Below are positions 32,209 to 41,800 of a DNA stretch of 64,000 bases, piece by piece. Within the stretch, counting starts at the first letter, position 1. The number at the start of each line of letters is the position of its first letter. The position numbers were made by a program, and so were the translations under genes. The notes below the pieces were generated by a model, which ran no database searches, had not been told where the DNA came from, and worked only from the letters and a program-made list of their open reading frames with translations. The stretch comes from Neisseria meningitidis (GTDB lineage: Bacteria; Pseudomonadota; Gammaproteobacteria; Burkholderiales; Neisseriaceae): NCBI GenBank assembly GCA_923184405.1, contig OV299793.1:421486-485485 (forward strand), in the 5' to 3' direction.

Positions 32209-34821
32209 ATGGCTGCCAACCAACGTTACCGCAAACCGCTGCCCGGTACGGATTTGGAATACTACGACGCGCGTGCGGCGTGTGAGGACATCAAGCCCGG
32301 CTCTTACGACAAGCTGCCTTATACAAGCCGTATCTTGGCTGAGAAGTGGTCAACCGCGCGGACAAAGTCGATTTGCCGACGCTGCAAAGCTGGCTGGGCC
32401 AGTTGATAGAAGGGAAGCAGGAAATCGACTTTCCGTGGTATCCCGCGCGGGTGGTGTGCCACGATATTCAGGGGCAGACCGCGTTGGTGGATTTGGCGGG
32501 CTTGCGCGATGCGATTGCCGAAAAAGGCGGCGATCCTGCCAAAGTGAATCCGGTGGTGCAAACCCAGCAGATCGTCGACCACTCTCTGGCGGTGGAGTGC
32601 GGCGGTTACGATCCTGATGCCTTCTGCAAAAACCGCGAAATCGAAGATCGACGCAACGAAGACCGTTTCCACTTCATCAACTGGACAAAAACCGCGTTTG
32701 AAAATGTGGACGTGATTCCGGCGGGCAACAGCATCATGCACCAAATCAATCTAGAAAAATGTCGCCAGTTGTTCAAGTCTAAAACGGCGTGGCTTTCCCG
32801 ATACCTGCGTCGGCACTGATTCGCATACGCCGCACGTCGATGCGCTGGGCGTGATTTCCGTGGACGTGGGCGGATTGGAAGCGGAAACCGTAATGCTGGG
32901 ACGCGCGTCCATGATGCGCCTGCCCGATATTGTCGGCGTTGAGCTGAACGGCAAACGGCAAGCGGGCATTACGGCGACGGATATTGTGTTGGCACTGACC
33001 GAGATTCTGCGCAAAGAACGCGTGGTCAGGGCGTTTGTCGAATTCTTCGGCGAGGGCGCGAGAAGCCTGTCTATCGGCAACCGCGCGACCATCACCAACA
33101 TGACGCCAGGTTCGGCGCGACTGCCACGATGTTCGCTATTGATGAGCAAACCATTGATTATTTGAAACTGACCGGACGCGACGACGCGCAGGTGAAAGTG
33201 GTGGAAACCTACGCCAAAACCGCAGGCTTAGTGGGCAGATGCCTTGAAAACCGCCGTTTATCCTCGCGTTTTGAAATTTGATTTGAGCAGCGTAACGCGC
33301 AATATGGCAGGTCAAGTAACCCGCATGCCGTTTTGCCACCGTCGATTTGGCGGCGAAAGGGATGGCGAAGACATAGAAGAGCCTTCAGACGGACAAATGC
33401 CCGACAGCGCGGTCATCATCGCCGCGATTACCAGATTGAACCAACACTTCCAACCCGCGCAACGTCGTTGCCGCCGCGCTCTTGGCACGCAAAGCAAAAC
33501 GTCTGGGCTGAAACGCAAACCGTGGGTCAAAACCTCGTTTGCCCCAGATTCAAAAGTGACGGAAATTTATTTGAAAGAAGAAGGCCTGTTGCCCGAAATG
33601 GAAAAACTCGGCTTCAGTATCGTCGCCTATGCCTGCACCACCTGCAACGGCATGAGTGGCGCGCTGGATCGAAAATCCAGAAAGAAATCATCGACCGCGA
33701 TTTGTACGCCACCGCCGTATTATCAGGCAACCGCAACTACGACGGCCGTGTCCACCCGTATGCGAAACAGACTTTACTCGCTACGCCTCCGTTGGTCGTT
33801 GCCTACGCGCTGACAGCCAGTATCCGTTTCGATATTGAAAACGACGTACTCGGCGTTGCAGACGGCAAGGAAATCCGCCTGAAAGACATTTGGCCTGCCG
33901 ATGAAGAAATCGATGCCGTCGTTGCCGAATATGTGAAACCGCAGCAGTTCCGCGATGTGTATGTGCCGATGTTCGACACCGGCACAGCGCAAAAAGCACC
34001 CAGTCAGCTGTACGAATGGCGTCCAATGCCCACCTATATCCGCCGAACACATTGCTGGGAAGGCGCATTGAACAGGGAGAACGCACATTTAAGAGGTATG
34101 CGTCCGATGACGATTTTGAATGACAACATCAGAAACGACCACCTCTCGCCATCCAATGCAATTTTGGAAAGCAGAGCCGAAGGCGAGAAATTAGCGAAAG
34201 CGGGTTTGACTGAAAAAGACTTAACTCTTAGGCAACACCATCGCGGTCATCCACATTATCGCTCAACGCGCTTCCTTAGCCAATACGAAACTGTGTGACG
34301 AAATGCTGAAAAACGAAAACCATAGCGTACACCAAGGTTAGTTCTACAGAGTAGAACCAGAAAGCAAAGCCATGTGCATATCGCAAGCCATAGAAACCTA
34401 TATCGCACCGAAAAAAGGCACTCATCATCATTACACGAACTGTATATCATATAGCCTCAAGACACATAATAAGCTTTAAAAAACATAAACCTAGATGGCG
34501 AACAAGCAAATGAAGCCAAAGGCTATCGATACTATCCAAAGAACAAAACTTATCAACATGCGCCTATTGCCGCTGGAGATTAAAAACGATAGAAACCGCG
34601 ATCACCTTGCAACTGGACGGTATGGAAACCTACGACGTGGTCGGAGAACGCAAACCGCGCTGCCAGCTGACCCTCGTGATTCACCGTAAAAACCGCAGAA
34701 ACCGTTCAAGTTCCCGTTACCTGCCGCCTCGATACTGCAGAAGAAGTATTGGCAATATGAAGCCGACGGCGTGTTGCAACGGTTTGCACAGGATTTTTTG
34801 AAGAGCGGAACCCGGCTCTAG
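32209..34821 (+). CDS. acnD: Fe/S-dependent 2-methylcitrate dehydratase AcnD (many frame errors)
   Basis: About 868 residues expected, and the span fits. [20 protein letters not shown] starts it; then [54 protein letters not shown], [20 protein letters not shown], the cluster-binding [25 protein letters not shown], and VVGERKPRC near the end. The first cluster Cys (ITSCTNTSNP) is scrambled in this sequence. AcnD dehydrates 2-methylcitrate to an aconitate that PrpF isomerises. From about 33300, and especially 34290-34600, substitutions and indels are dense. It belongs to the AcnA-like aconitases of the prpF/acnD pathway variant. Confidence 0.85.
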
Positions 34822-34917
34822 AGGCCGTCTGAAAAGCAAGATGAAGCAGAGGGTCGGGCTCAACATTTTGCTCATTCACGTAATTCTCGATATGGCAAGC
34901 ATCTACTGTAAATCGGC

Positions 34918-34937
34918 ATTCCCGCGCAGGCGGGAAT
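34918..34937. repeat. dRS3 repeat
   Basis: ATTCCCGCGCAGGCGGGAAT, the 20-base core of neisserial intergenic mosaic elements. Confidence 0.85.
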
Positions 34938-34954
34938 CCAGATTGTGGAATTGA

Positions 34955-35137
34955 GGAAACCTTATTTATCCGATGAGTTTCTGTGCAGATTACCTTGGAT
35001 CTCTCGACTGCTCGGGAATGACGGGATTTAATAATCTGCCCTATCACAACACTGTAGCCGTAGATTGTGGCGAACCCCGACAGTTCGAGGAATACAAACG
35101 GCTTTGTCGGAGTGGGAGCCTAATCCACTTCTACAAA
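34955..35137 (+). repeat. Direct repeat unit, copy 1 (about 185 bp)
   Basis: It starts GAGGAAACCTTATTTATCCG, contains GTAGCCGTAGATTGTGGCGA and CCCCGACAGT, and ends CCTAATCCACTT. A diverged copy recurs about 450 bases downstream in the same orientation. Confidence 0.7.
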
Positions 35138-35199
35138 AAAGGTGAATCATCATCCTTACACGCTAAATAAAGGATCGATCTGACATGGCAAAGAACATT

Positions 35200-35362
35200 A
35201 ACAACACCCGGTACTATGCGGCAAAGATGTAGACTATAAACGCTAGGACGGTACGGAATCACTGGATGCAAGTGTTCCTTAGAGAATCATAGTATTATGC
35301 GCTAAAGAAAGGAAACACTAAGATAGTTTTTGTTAAAATACCATAGAATTTAGATCCACTAT
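35200..35362. repeat. Decayed Correia element
   Basis: GTACGGAATCACTGGATGCA, CCTTAGAGAATCATAGTATT and TTTTTGTTAAAAT..GATCCACTATA keep the order of the CREE right half; the left end is too corrupted to place exactly. Confidence 0.5.
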
Positions 35363-35410
35363 ACTATAAATCATCATTCCCACGCAGTTGAGAATCCTGA
35401 ATGATGTAAG

Positions 35411-35600
35411 TTAAGGAAACCTTGCTATCCGATGAGATTGTGTGCAGATCAATCTGGCTTCTAACCTGAGCCAGAATGTAACTGGTAGTTTAGTAATCTG
35501 CCTTATAACAACACAGTAGCCGTAGATTCTGGCGAACCCCGACAGTATTGCGGAATCAAACGGCCTTGGTCAGAATGGCAGCCTAATCCACTATAAAAAT
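35411..35600 (+). repeat. Direct repeat unit, copy 2 (about 185 bp)
   Basis: AAGGAAACCTTGCTATCCGA to CCTAATCCACTATA, with GTAGCCGTAGATTCTGGCGA and CCCCGACAGT in the same order as copy 1. Confidence 0.7.
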
Positions 35601-35638
35601 AGTGGGCAGAGCACACGCTACATAAGGAAAATCTAGAA

Positions 35639-36803
35639 ATGAAGCAAATTAAAATTACCGCCGTTTACTACCGTGGCGGTACATCAAAAGGCGTGTTTTC
35701 AAACATTCCGACCTGCCCGAGGCGGCGCGGGAAGCGGGAAGCGCACGCGACAAAATCCTCTTGCGCGTACTCGGCAGACCGGATCCCTACGGCAAGCAGA
35801 TAGACGGTTTGAGCAACGCCAGCTCGTCCACCAGCAAGGCGGTGATTTTGGACAAGTCCGAACGCGCCGATCACGTTGTCGATTACCTTTTCGGGCAAGT
35901 TTCCATCGACAAACCTATTGTCGAGTGGAGTGGCAACTACGAAAACCTCACCGCCGCCGTGGGCGCACTTACAATCGAGCAAGGCTTAGTCGATAAAGGC
36001 AAGATTCACTTCAGACAGCATCCTGCACAGTCAAAATCACGGCAGAAAAACATCAGCAAAACCATTAGCGCCCAGCCTACCGATGCAAAACAGAACAGTT
36101 TTGGAAACAGGCGATTTTGAGCTCGACGGCGTAACGTTCCGGCAGCCGAAGTACAAATCGAATTTCTTGATCCAGCCGACGGCGAAGGCAGTATGTTCCC
36201 AGCCGGCAATTTGGTCGATGAAATTGATGCGACGAATATAGGCCGTTTGAAAGCCACGCTCATAACGCAGGCATTCCGACCGTTTTCCTGAATGCCGCCG
36301 ACTTGGCTACACGGGCAAAGAGTTGCAAGACGACATCAACAACGATAACGCAGCTTTGGAAAAATTCCGAAAATCCGCAATTACGGTGAGCTGAAATGCG
36401 TCTAATCAACTGACGTATCCGAAGCTGACGCCAGAGAGCACACGCCGCAAGTCGACTAAGTCGCGGCCTCTGCCGAAACACCGCCTCCACTGGCAAAACC
36501 ATAAATGCCGATGACATCGATGTGCACGTACGCGTCCTGAGCATGGGCAAATTGACCACGCGAACATCACTACAGCCTAAGTAGCCATTGAGACAGCAGA
36601 CGCCGAACCCAGTACTCAGCTCAACCTTGACACAGAAAACAGAACGAGAAAACAAGTCCGCTTAAGAAATCCTTCCGGCACATTGCCCGTCAGTGAAGCC
36701 GACGAATGTCAGGACGCACAATGGACAGCCACCAAAGCAGTTATCAACAACAACGCACACATGAAAATGGAAAGTTAAGTCAAGTGCCTGAAGATCGCTA
36801 TTA
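35639..36803 (+). pseudogene. prpF: PrpF-type aconitate isomerase (badly corrupted)
   Basis: About 388 residues expected. MKQIKITAVYYRGGTSKGVF starts it (family YRGGTSKGVFF), then LLRVLGRPDPYGKQIDGLSN, ASSSTSKAVILDKSERADHV, YLFGQVSIDKPIVEWSGNYE, LTAAVGALTIEQGLVDKGKI. After about 36010 only fragments remain in changing frames: LETGDFELDG, EIQIEFLDPADGEGSMFPAG-like, NAADLGYTGKELQDDINND-like, KEVRFGHPSGTLPV-like and CQDAQWTATKAV. PrpF isomerises the product of AcnD to cis-2-methylaconitate. It is followed by ackA. Stop position is approximate. Confidence 0.75.
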
Positions 36804-37216
36804 CATCGACGTAGCATGGAATAGCCCGCAGCCATAAACAGGTCGTCTAGCAAAGCAAGTAAACATCAAATCACTGACCAGTTCCTTTACCGCCCTGTGG
36901 CAGAAAGCGGCAAATCACGCCCAAGAACACGAAACCCGATAAAAGACAACCGCACGTATTACCATCATTCCCGCGCAGGCCGAAATCTGACATAACAACA
37001 TGGAGGATTGGAACGGGAAAACAGGTTCGTGAGTTCTACATTCAGCATTCCCGCTACAGCCTGTCCTCGCGTAGGCAGGGACGGAATAACGATAGAAAAT
37101 GCGGCATATGCTTTGCCACAAAGAATAAATCCTGAGCGAAATACGCCCAAAGCACAGCCTTTAAATTCAGACGACCCCACACCAAAAAACAACCACAAAC
37201 AAAAAGAAGAAACATC
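36804..37216. other. Intergenic region between prpF and ackA
   Basis: About 410 bases. It holds a degraded variant DUS (CAGGTCGTCTAG, 36839-36850), a half dRS3 (CATTCCCGCGCAGGC, 36965-36979) with NIME-like flanks, and TTCAGACGACCCC (37167-37179), a minus-strand AGGTCGTCTGAA-dialect DUS just before the ackA leader. Confidence 0.5.
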
Positions 37217-37510
37217 ATGTCCGACCAACTCATTCTCGTTCTGAACTGCGGCAGTTCATAGCACAAAGGCGCCGTTATCGACCGCAAAGCGGCAGCATCG
37301 TCCTAAGCTGCCTCGGCGAACGCCTGACCACGCCCGAAGCCGTCATTACGTTCAGCAAAGACGGAAACAGACGCCAAGTTCCCCTGAGCGGCCGAAATTG
37401 CCACGCCAAGCGCGGTGGGACGCATACGAACGAACTAGAAAAACACGGCATAGCACGACCGCATCCAAAGAGGCCATCGGCAAACACACCGCCCACGACG
37501 CCCAAAAATA
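37168..37510 (+). repeat. Tandem duplication of the ackA 5' region, copy 1
   Basis: CAGACGACCCCACACCAAAA (37168) recurs as CAGACGACCTCACACCAAAA (37511), and the following leader, start codon and about 85 codons of ackA are present twice with a period of 343 bases. Confidence 0.65.
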
Positions 37511-38466
37511 CAGACGACCTCACACCAAAAACAACCACAGGCCATAATGGACAAACATCATATCCGACCAACGCATTCTCGTTCTGGAACCGCGGCACAA
37601 CACCGCCCAAAAGCACCGGCATCGACCGCAAGCCGCAGCATCGAACATTTGCCCAAGCGAAGCGCCTGACGACGCCCGGAAGCCAGCTACGGTTCAGCAA
37701 AGATTGGCAACAAACGCCAAGTTCCTGAGTGAAATTGCCACGCCGGCTATGGTGGGTATGCTTGAACGAACTGAAAACACGGTTCCAAATGACCGCATCA
37801 AGTTTACCGCCACCGCACGCCACGGCGGCGAAAATAAAGAAGCGAGTCTGTTTTGATCGACCAGGCCGTAATGGACGAACTCAATGCCTGCATTCCGCTT
37901 GCGCTGCCGCGCACAACCTCGCTAAAAGTATCACCGTATCGCGCCGATCAGTACGTTTCCTAATGCGTACACGTTGCGGCGCATCGATCCCGCCGCATCA
38001 GCCATCCCACTAACCACGCCGGGATGCATGTTGCCCAAGTGGGTGAAATGCTGAACAAAAAACCATGCCTACCCGCTATTTCCGAACTTACCAACGACCG
38101 CCGCACCCTCGAAATCGCATCTGACGTGGCGCCACGAAGTACGCGAGCATCGCCCTCGAAGTCACGACCTACAGCCTCGCCAAATACATCACATCGATCA
38201 ATGCACACTCCGGCGGCGATGACGCACTCGTCTTCAACGCCGGTATCGAAGAAAACTCGCGTAATATCGGTGCCAAAACCGATCCCAATCTTGATTACCT
38301 GAGTCTGCACATCGACACCAAAGCCAATATGGACAAACGCTACCACAAATCGGGTATGATCAGCCTGACCGATACTTCTCAGGCAGCTGTGGTTGTGCCC
38401 GACCAATGAAGAACTGACCAAAAACTGCCACACCCTCGAAATCGCCGACCGACTGAAGCCTAATAA
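37217..38466 (+). pseudogene. ackA: Acetate/propionate kinase AckA (corrupted, with 5' duplication and internal gap)
   Basis: MSDQLILVLNCGSS at 37217 is the family start; the third Ser codon is TAG. ERLTTPEAVITFSKDG and QVPLSGRNCHA follow. A second, more damaged copy of the same 5' part begins near 37511. Then MDELNACIPLA (37871), a jump over roughly 130 residues, HAGM-VAQV-EMLNKK (38018-38065), ISELTNDRRTLEIA, YLSLHIDTKANM-like and PTNEEL near the end. AckA interconverts acyl phosphate and acetate/propionate with ATP; in the prp island it may link propionate to its activation. End is estimated from the expected length. Confidence 0.65.
37511..37850 (+). repeat. Tandem duplication of the ackA 5' region, copy 2
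   Basis: Second unit: leader CAACCACAGG, ATATCCGACCAACGCATTCT (start codon altered to ATA), CTCGTTCTGGAACCGCGGCA, and GGTTCAGCAAAGATTGGCAA, then continuous with the rest of ackA. Confidence 0.6.
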
Positions 38467-38819
38467 GCTACGAGTACACAAAAATGCCGAATGACACAGA
38501 CATATGCTCGCTAAAGCGGATGAGGATATTAGGCGACATAGCTCAATATCTCGGATCTTGCAATCTCATTATGAAGCACGAATTTCATACTGAAATCATA
38601 ACTAATTTATCTGAAAAAATAAACACAAAGGACAAACTTCACGAAATCAGGAAATCAAAGACCTCCTTCTCCAGTGATTTGCTAATCCCGACCAAAGAGA
38701 ACGAACGGAAGACCGCCTGCAACATAGCAAAGACGAGATTCACTGTAAGTGTCGAATTAAGACTGCAATCTGAATTTCGGGCGTACAATACGGAAATCAA
38801 GACCATAAGGAAACAAACC
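38467..38819. other. AT-rich gap between ackA and the YciO gene
   Basis: About 350 bases with an intact 116-codon frame at 38484-38834 (MPNDTDICSLKRMRILGD...). It has no ribosome site, no recognisable family and lies in a corrupted patch, and its end overlaps the next gene start, so I regard it as chance. No other element is visible. Confidence 0.4.
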
Positions 38820-39436
38820 ATAGGCACAACATAACGCTATTCATCCAGACATTCCCCAAGAACACCGCATCAACCCGCCCAAAGAAATCCTAAATCAAGG
38901 CGGCGTAGTCGTCTAGCCGACCGATTCATGTAACGCCTAGCGTTGCAATCTCGGCGATAAGCCGGCAACAGAAGGCATACTCTACATCCGCAAAAGCGAA
39001 TAGAAACACCACCGACCCTCATGTGCGCCGATTTGAGCGAGCTGGGCACGTCGCCAAAAGCGACAACGTACAGCTTGTCAGCTGAAAGCCGCCACGCCCG
39101 AGCCTTATACCAATATTTGGCAGGCGACGAAGGAAGTGCCAAAGCGCACGCTGCACCTGAAACGCAAAACCATCGGGCTGCGTATTCCCGATAATGCCAT
39201 TGCACAAGCCCCGCTGGGGAATTGGGCGAGCCGCTTTAAGCTGCACCCTGATGCTGCCCGAAGACGGCGAACCATTGACCGATCCTCATGAAATCCGCGA
39301 GCGTTTGGAACACGCCGTCGATTTAGTGATTGACGGCGGCTGGTGCGGAACCGAGCCGACCACCGTCGTCGATATGACCGACGGCACGGAACTGGTGCGC
39401 CGGGGTTGTGGCGATACGGCGGTATTCGGTATCTAG
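38820..39436 (+). CDS. YciO-type Sua5/YrdC-family protein (5' half corrupted)
   Basis: About 206 residues. The 3' part is clear in one frame: KEVPKRTLH-KRKTIGLRIP, CTLMLPEDGEPLTDPHEIRE, VDLVIDGGWCGTEPTTVVDM and RRGCGDTAVFGI. The 5' part is traceable by fragments (GGVVVYPTDSCYA-like, MCADLSELG). The start codon reads ATA at 38820. Sua5/TsaC enzymes make threonylcarbamoyl-AMP for tRNA t6A; YciO relatives lack proof of that activity in vivo. The gene ends in a DUS-pair terminator and is not part of the prp pathway. Confidence 0.7.
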
Positions 39437-39446
39437 GGAAACCGAC

Positions 39447-39480
39447 GCCGTCTGAAAGCATCGGCTGTTCAGACGGCATT
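39447..39480 (+). terminator. DUS-pair terminator after the YciO gene
   Basis: GCCGTCTGAA (39447-39456) and TTCAGACGGCAT (39468-39479) form the hairpin; the next gene is convergent. Confidence 0.8.
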
Positions 39481-39563
39481 GCGAACCTTGCAAACGGCAG
39501 TCCGAAATACAAGCAGCGTATCGCGCCAGTCGGAATATCCGTTCGAAACGGCATATTGAAGCA

Positions 39564-40007
39564 TTACTGCACTGCAAACGGAATTCTCGGTTCGTAGAGC
39601 AAATCGTAGGTCGGCTTGTTGAGCAGGTCTTGGAGCGTGAAACCGTCCAGATACGTGAAAAACGACTTCATTGCACCGACAGTATGCCTGTCAGACGGCA
39701 GGACGGTGTAATCAGGCATTCGTTGTTCGAACCCGATACATTCGACCAGCTGCATCGGTTCGAGGCGGCCGACGACCGAGCCGATGTTGATCGGTCGGCC
39801 GGTACGGAAAGCCGCAGACCGCCGCCTTTTCCGCGCACGCTGTGGAGGAAGCCGCCTTTGACCAGCACGGTAACGACGCTACATCAGATGGCTTTTGGAA
39901 ATGCTGTAGGTTACGGCGATGATACTGATGTTGACCAGCGCATCGTCGTTAATGGCAGTGTAGATAAGGACGCGCAGCCCGTAGTCCGTATGTTGTGTCA
40001 AATACAT
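39564..40007 (-). CDS. nsrR: Nitric oxide-sensing repressor NsrR (frameshifts)
   Basis: About 147 residues, Rrf2 family. MYLTQHTDYGLRVLIYTAIN starts the winged helix; YSISKSHLM and VLVKGGFLHSVRGKGGGLRL form the recognition part. The three cluster Cys are seen when frames are joined: LVECIG, then NNECLITPSCRLTGIL. NsrR carries an iron-sulfur cluster that reacts with NO and releases repression of NO-detoxification genes. The frame breaks near 39886 and in the Cys region (39720-39760). Its neighbours on the other strand are the hemerythrin-like gene and nnrS. Confidence 0.88.
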
Positions 40008-40123
40008 GATTTTCTCGGTATGGATTGTTAGTCTTATCGGTACGGTTTAAGGTTCACGGACAATACCTTAATGGTTGAAACCCTGTCCGTCGGGGCGGTA
40101 GAATGCAGCCTGTCTGCGGCGGT

Positions 40124-40135
40124 ATGCCGTCTGAA
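40124..40135 (+). repeat. DNA uptake sequence (12-mer)
   Basis: ATGCCGTCTGAA, complete AT-DUS, in the gap between nsrR and the hemerythrin-like gene. Confidence 0.9.
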
Positions 40136-40180
40136 ACATCCGCGCTACCGTTTGAGAATTTGTTATTGTAACTCAAAATC

Positions 40181-40547
40181 ATGAAACCGTTGAACGACAT
40201 CCCGCCCTTATCGGGCTTTCGCGTGACCACCACCATTCGCTTTCCCTGTGCGTGCGTCTGTTGCGGACGCCGGAAGAAAGGCATCGGGACGAACTCGAAC
40301 CGCATTTTTCCGAATTGGAAACCCATTTTCGCGAAGAAGAAACCAAGTTTGCTCCAATTTGGCAGAATGTCGCCCCGAATTGAAACAACGTTTCGAGAAA
40401 GACCACGCCCGACTGCGGCAGATGATGGCAAGCCCCGAATACGGTAACGCGGCGTGGAATACCGCTTTTGCCACAACCCTGCGCGACCACGCGCGCTTTG
40501 AAGAACGCGAGCTGTTTCCCGCCGCCGAACCGTTTTTGCCAGCATGA
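40181..40547 (+). CDS. Hemerythrin-like HHE-domain protein (frameshifts)
   Basis: About 122 residues. MKPLNDIPPLS leads to RDHHHSLSLCVRLLRTPEER and HRDELEPHFSELETHFREEE, then KQRFEKDHARLRQMM and TLRDHARFEERELFP, the HHE cation-binding pattern of a four-helix bundle holding a di-iron centre. Such proteins bind O2 or NO or help iron-sulfur repair. The frame slips near 40212 and 40381. It sits 45 bases before nnrS and diverges from nsrR, so a role in the NO response is a reasonable inference. Confidence 0.7.
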
Positions 40548-40591
40548 TTCCGTTTTGCGGCAAATATATTAATGATAAACAAGGAACACAC

Positions 40592-41744
40592 ATGAAATTT
40601 ACCAAGCACCCCGTCCCGGCAATGGCGTTCCGCCCGTTTTATTCGCTGGCGGCTCTGTACGGCGCATTGTCCGTCTTGCTGTGGGGTTTCGGCTACACAG
40701 GAACGCACGAGCTGTCCGGTTTCTATTGGCACGCGCATGAGATGATTCGGGGTTATGCCGACTGGTCGTCGTCGCCTTCCTGCTGACCGCCGTCGCCACT
40801 TGACGGGGCAGCCGCCCACGCGGGGCGGCGTTCCGGTCAGCTTGACTATCTTTTGGCTGGCTGCGCGGATTGCCGCCTTTATCCCGGGTTGGGGTGCGTC
40901 GGCAAGCGGCATACTCGGTACGCTGTTTTTCCGGTACGGCGCGGTGTGCATGGCTTTGCCCGTTATCCGTTCACAGAATCAACGCAACTATGTTGCCGTG
41001 TTCGCGCTGTTCGTCTTGGGCGGCACGCATGCGGCGTTCCACGTCCAGCTGCACAACGGCAACCTAGGCGGACTCTTGAGCGGATTACAGTCGGGCTTGG
41101 TGATGGTGTCGGGTTTTATCGGTCTGATTGGTACGCGGATTATTTCGTTTTTTACGTCCAAACGGTTGAATGTGCCGCAGATTCCCAGTCCGAAATGGGT
41201 GGCGCAGGCTTCGCTGTGGCTGCCCATGCTGACCGCCATGCTGATGGCGCACGGCGTGATGCCTTGGCTGTCGGCGGCTTTCGCGTTTGCGGCAGGCGTG
41301 ATCTTTACCGTGCAGGTGTACCGCTGGTGGTATAAGCCCGTGTTGAAAGAGCCGATGCTGTGGATTCTGTTTGCATGCTATCTGTTTACCGGATTGGGGC
41401 TGATTGCGATCGGCGCGTCTTATTTCAAACCCACTTTCCTCAATCCGGGTGTGCATCTGATCGGGGTCAGCGGTATCGGCGTGCTGACTTTGGGCATGAT
41501 GGCGCGTACCGCGCTCGGTCATACGGGCAATCCGATTTATCCGCCGCCCAAAGCCGTTCCCGTTGCGTTTTGGCTGATGATGGCGGCAACCGCCGTCCGT
41601 ATGGTTGCCGTATTTTCTTCCGGCACTGCCTACACGCACAGCATACGCACCTCTTCGGTTTTGTTTGCACTCGCGCTTTTGGTGTATGCGTGGAAGTATA
41701 TTCCTTGGCTGATTCGTCCGCGTTCGGACGGCAGGCCCAGTTGA
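40592..41744 (+). CDS. nnrS: NnrS-family heme-copper membrane protein (frameshift)
   Basis: About 383 residues with 12 membrane segments. FRPFYSLAALYGALSVLLWG, FYWHAHEMI-GYA, then (after a slip near 40755-40800) GTHAAFHVQLHN, MVSGFIGLIGTRIISFFTSK, GIGVLTLGMMARTALGHTGN. These His-rich membrane motifs define NnrS, which lowers nitrosative stress and is commonly controlled by NsrR. AAGGAAC precedes ATG 40592. A terminator follows. Confidence 0.9.
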
Positions 41745-41746
41745 GA

Positions 41747-41784
41747 CAAACCGCCGCAGATTTCGGGTCTGGGCGGTTTGCTTT
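41747..41784 (+). terminator. Bidirectional terminator between nnrS and tyrA
   Basis: CAAACCGCC (41747-41755) pairs with GGCGGTTTG (41772-41780) and is followed by CTTTT; A residues on the other side could serve the convergent tyrA. Confidence 0.75.
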
Positions 41785-41800
41785 TCAGACGGCAGGGCGG

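Larger units (their letters stand above)
34822..35638. other. Intergenic repeats between acnD and prpF
   Basis: About 815 bases without a gene. It holds a DUS-like GGCCGTCTGAAA after acnD (34822-34834), a dRS3 repeat (34918-34937), two diverged direct copies of a ~185-bp unit, and a decayed Correia element between them. A 65-codon open frame at 34973-35170 lies inside the repeat and is not a gene. Confidence 0.6.

Noticed and set aside
30038..38466. Genuine pseudogenisation of the propionate pathway
   Set aside because: Damage also hits repeats and neighbouring non-coding DNA and follows the same error pattern as essential genes.
38484..38834. Intact 116-codon frame after ackA
   Set aside because: No ribosome site, no family, lies in a corrupted patch and overlaps the start of the YciO gene.
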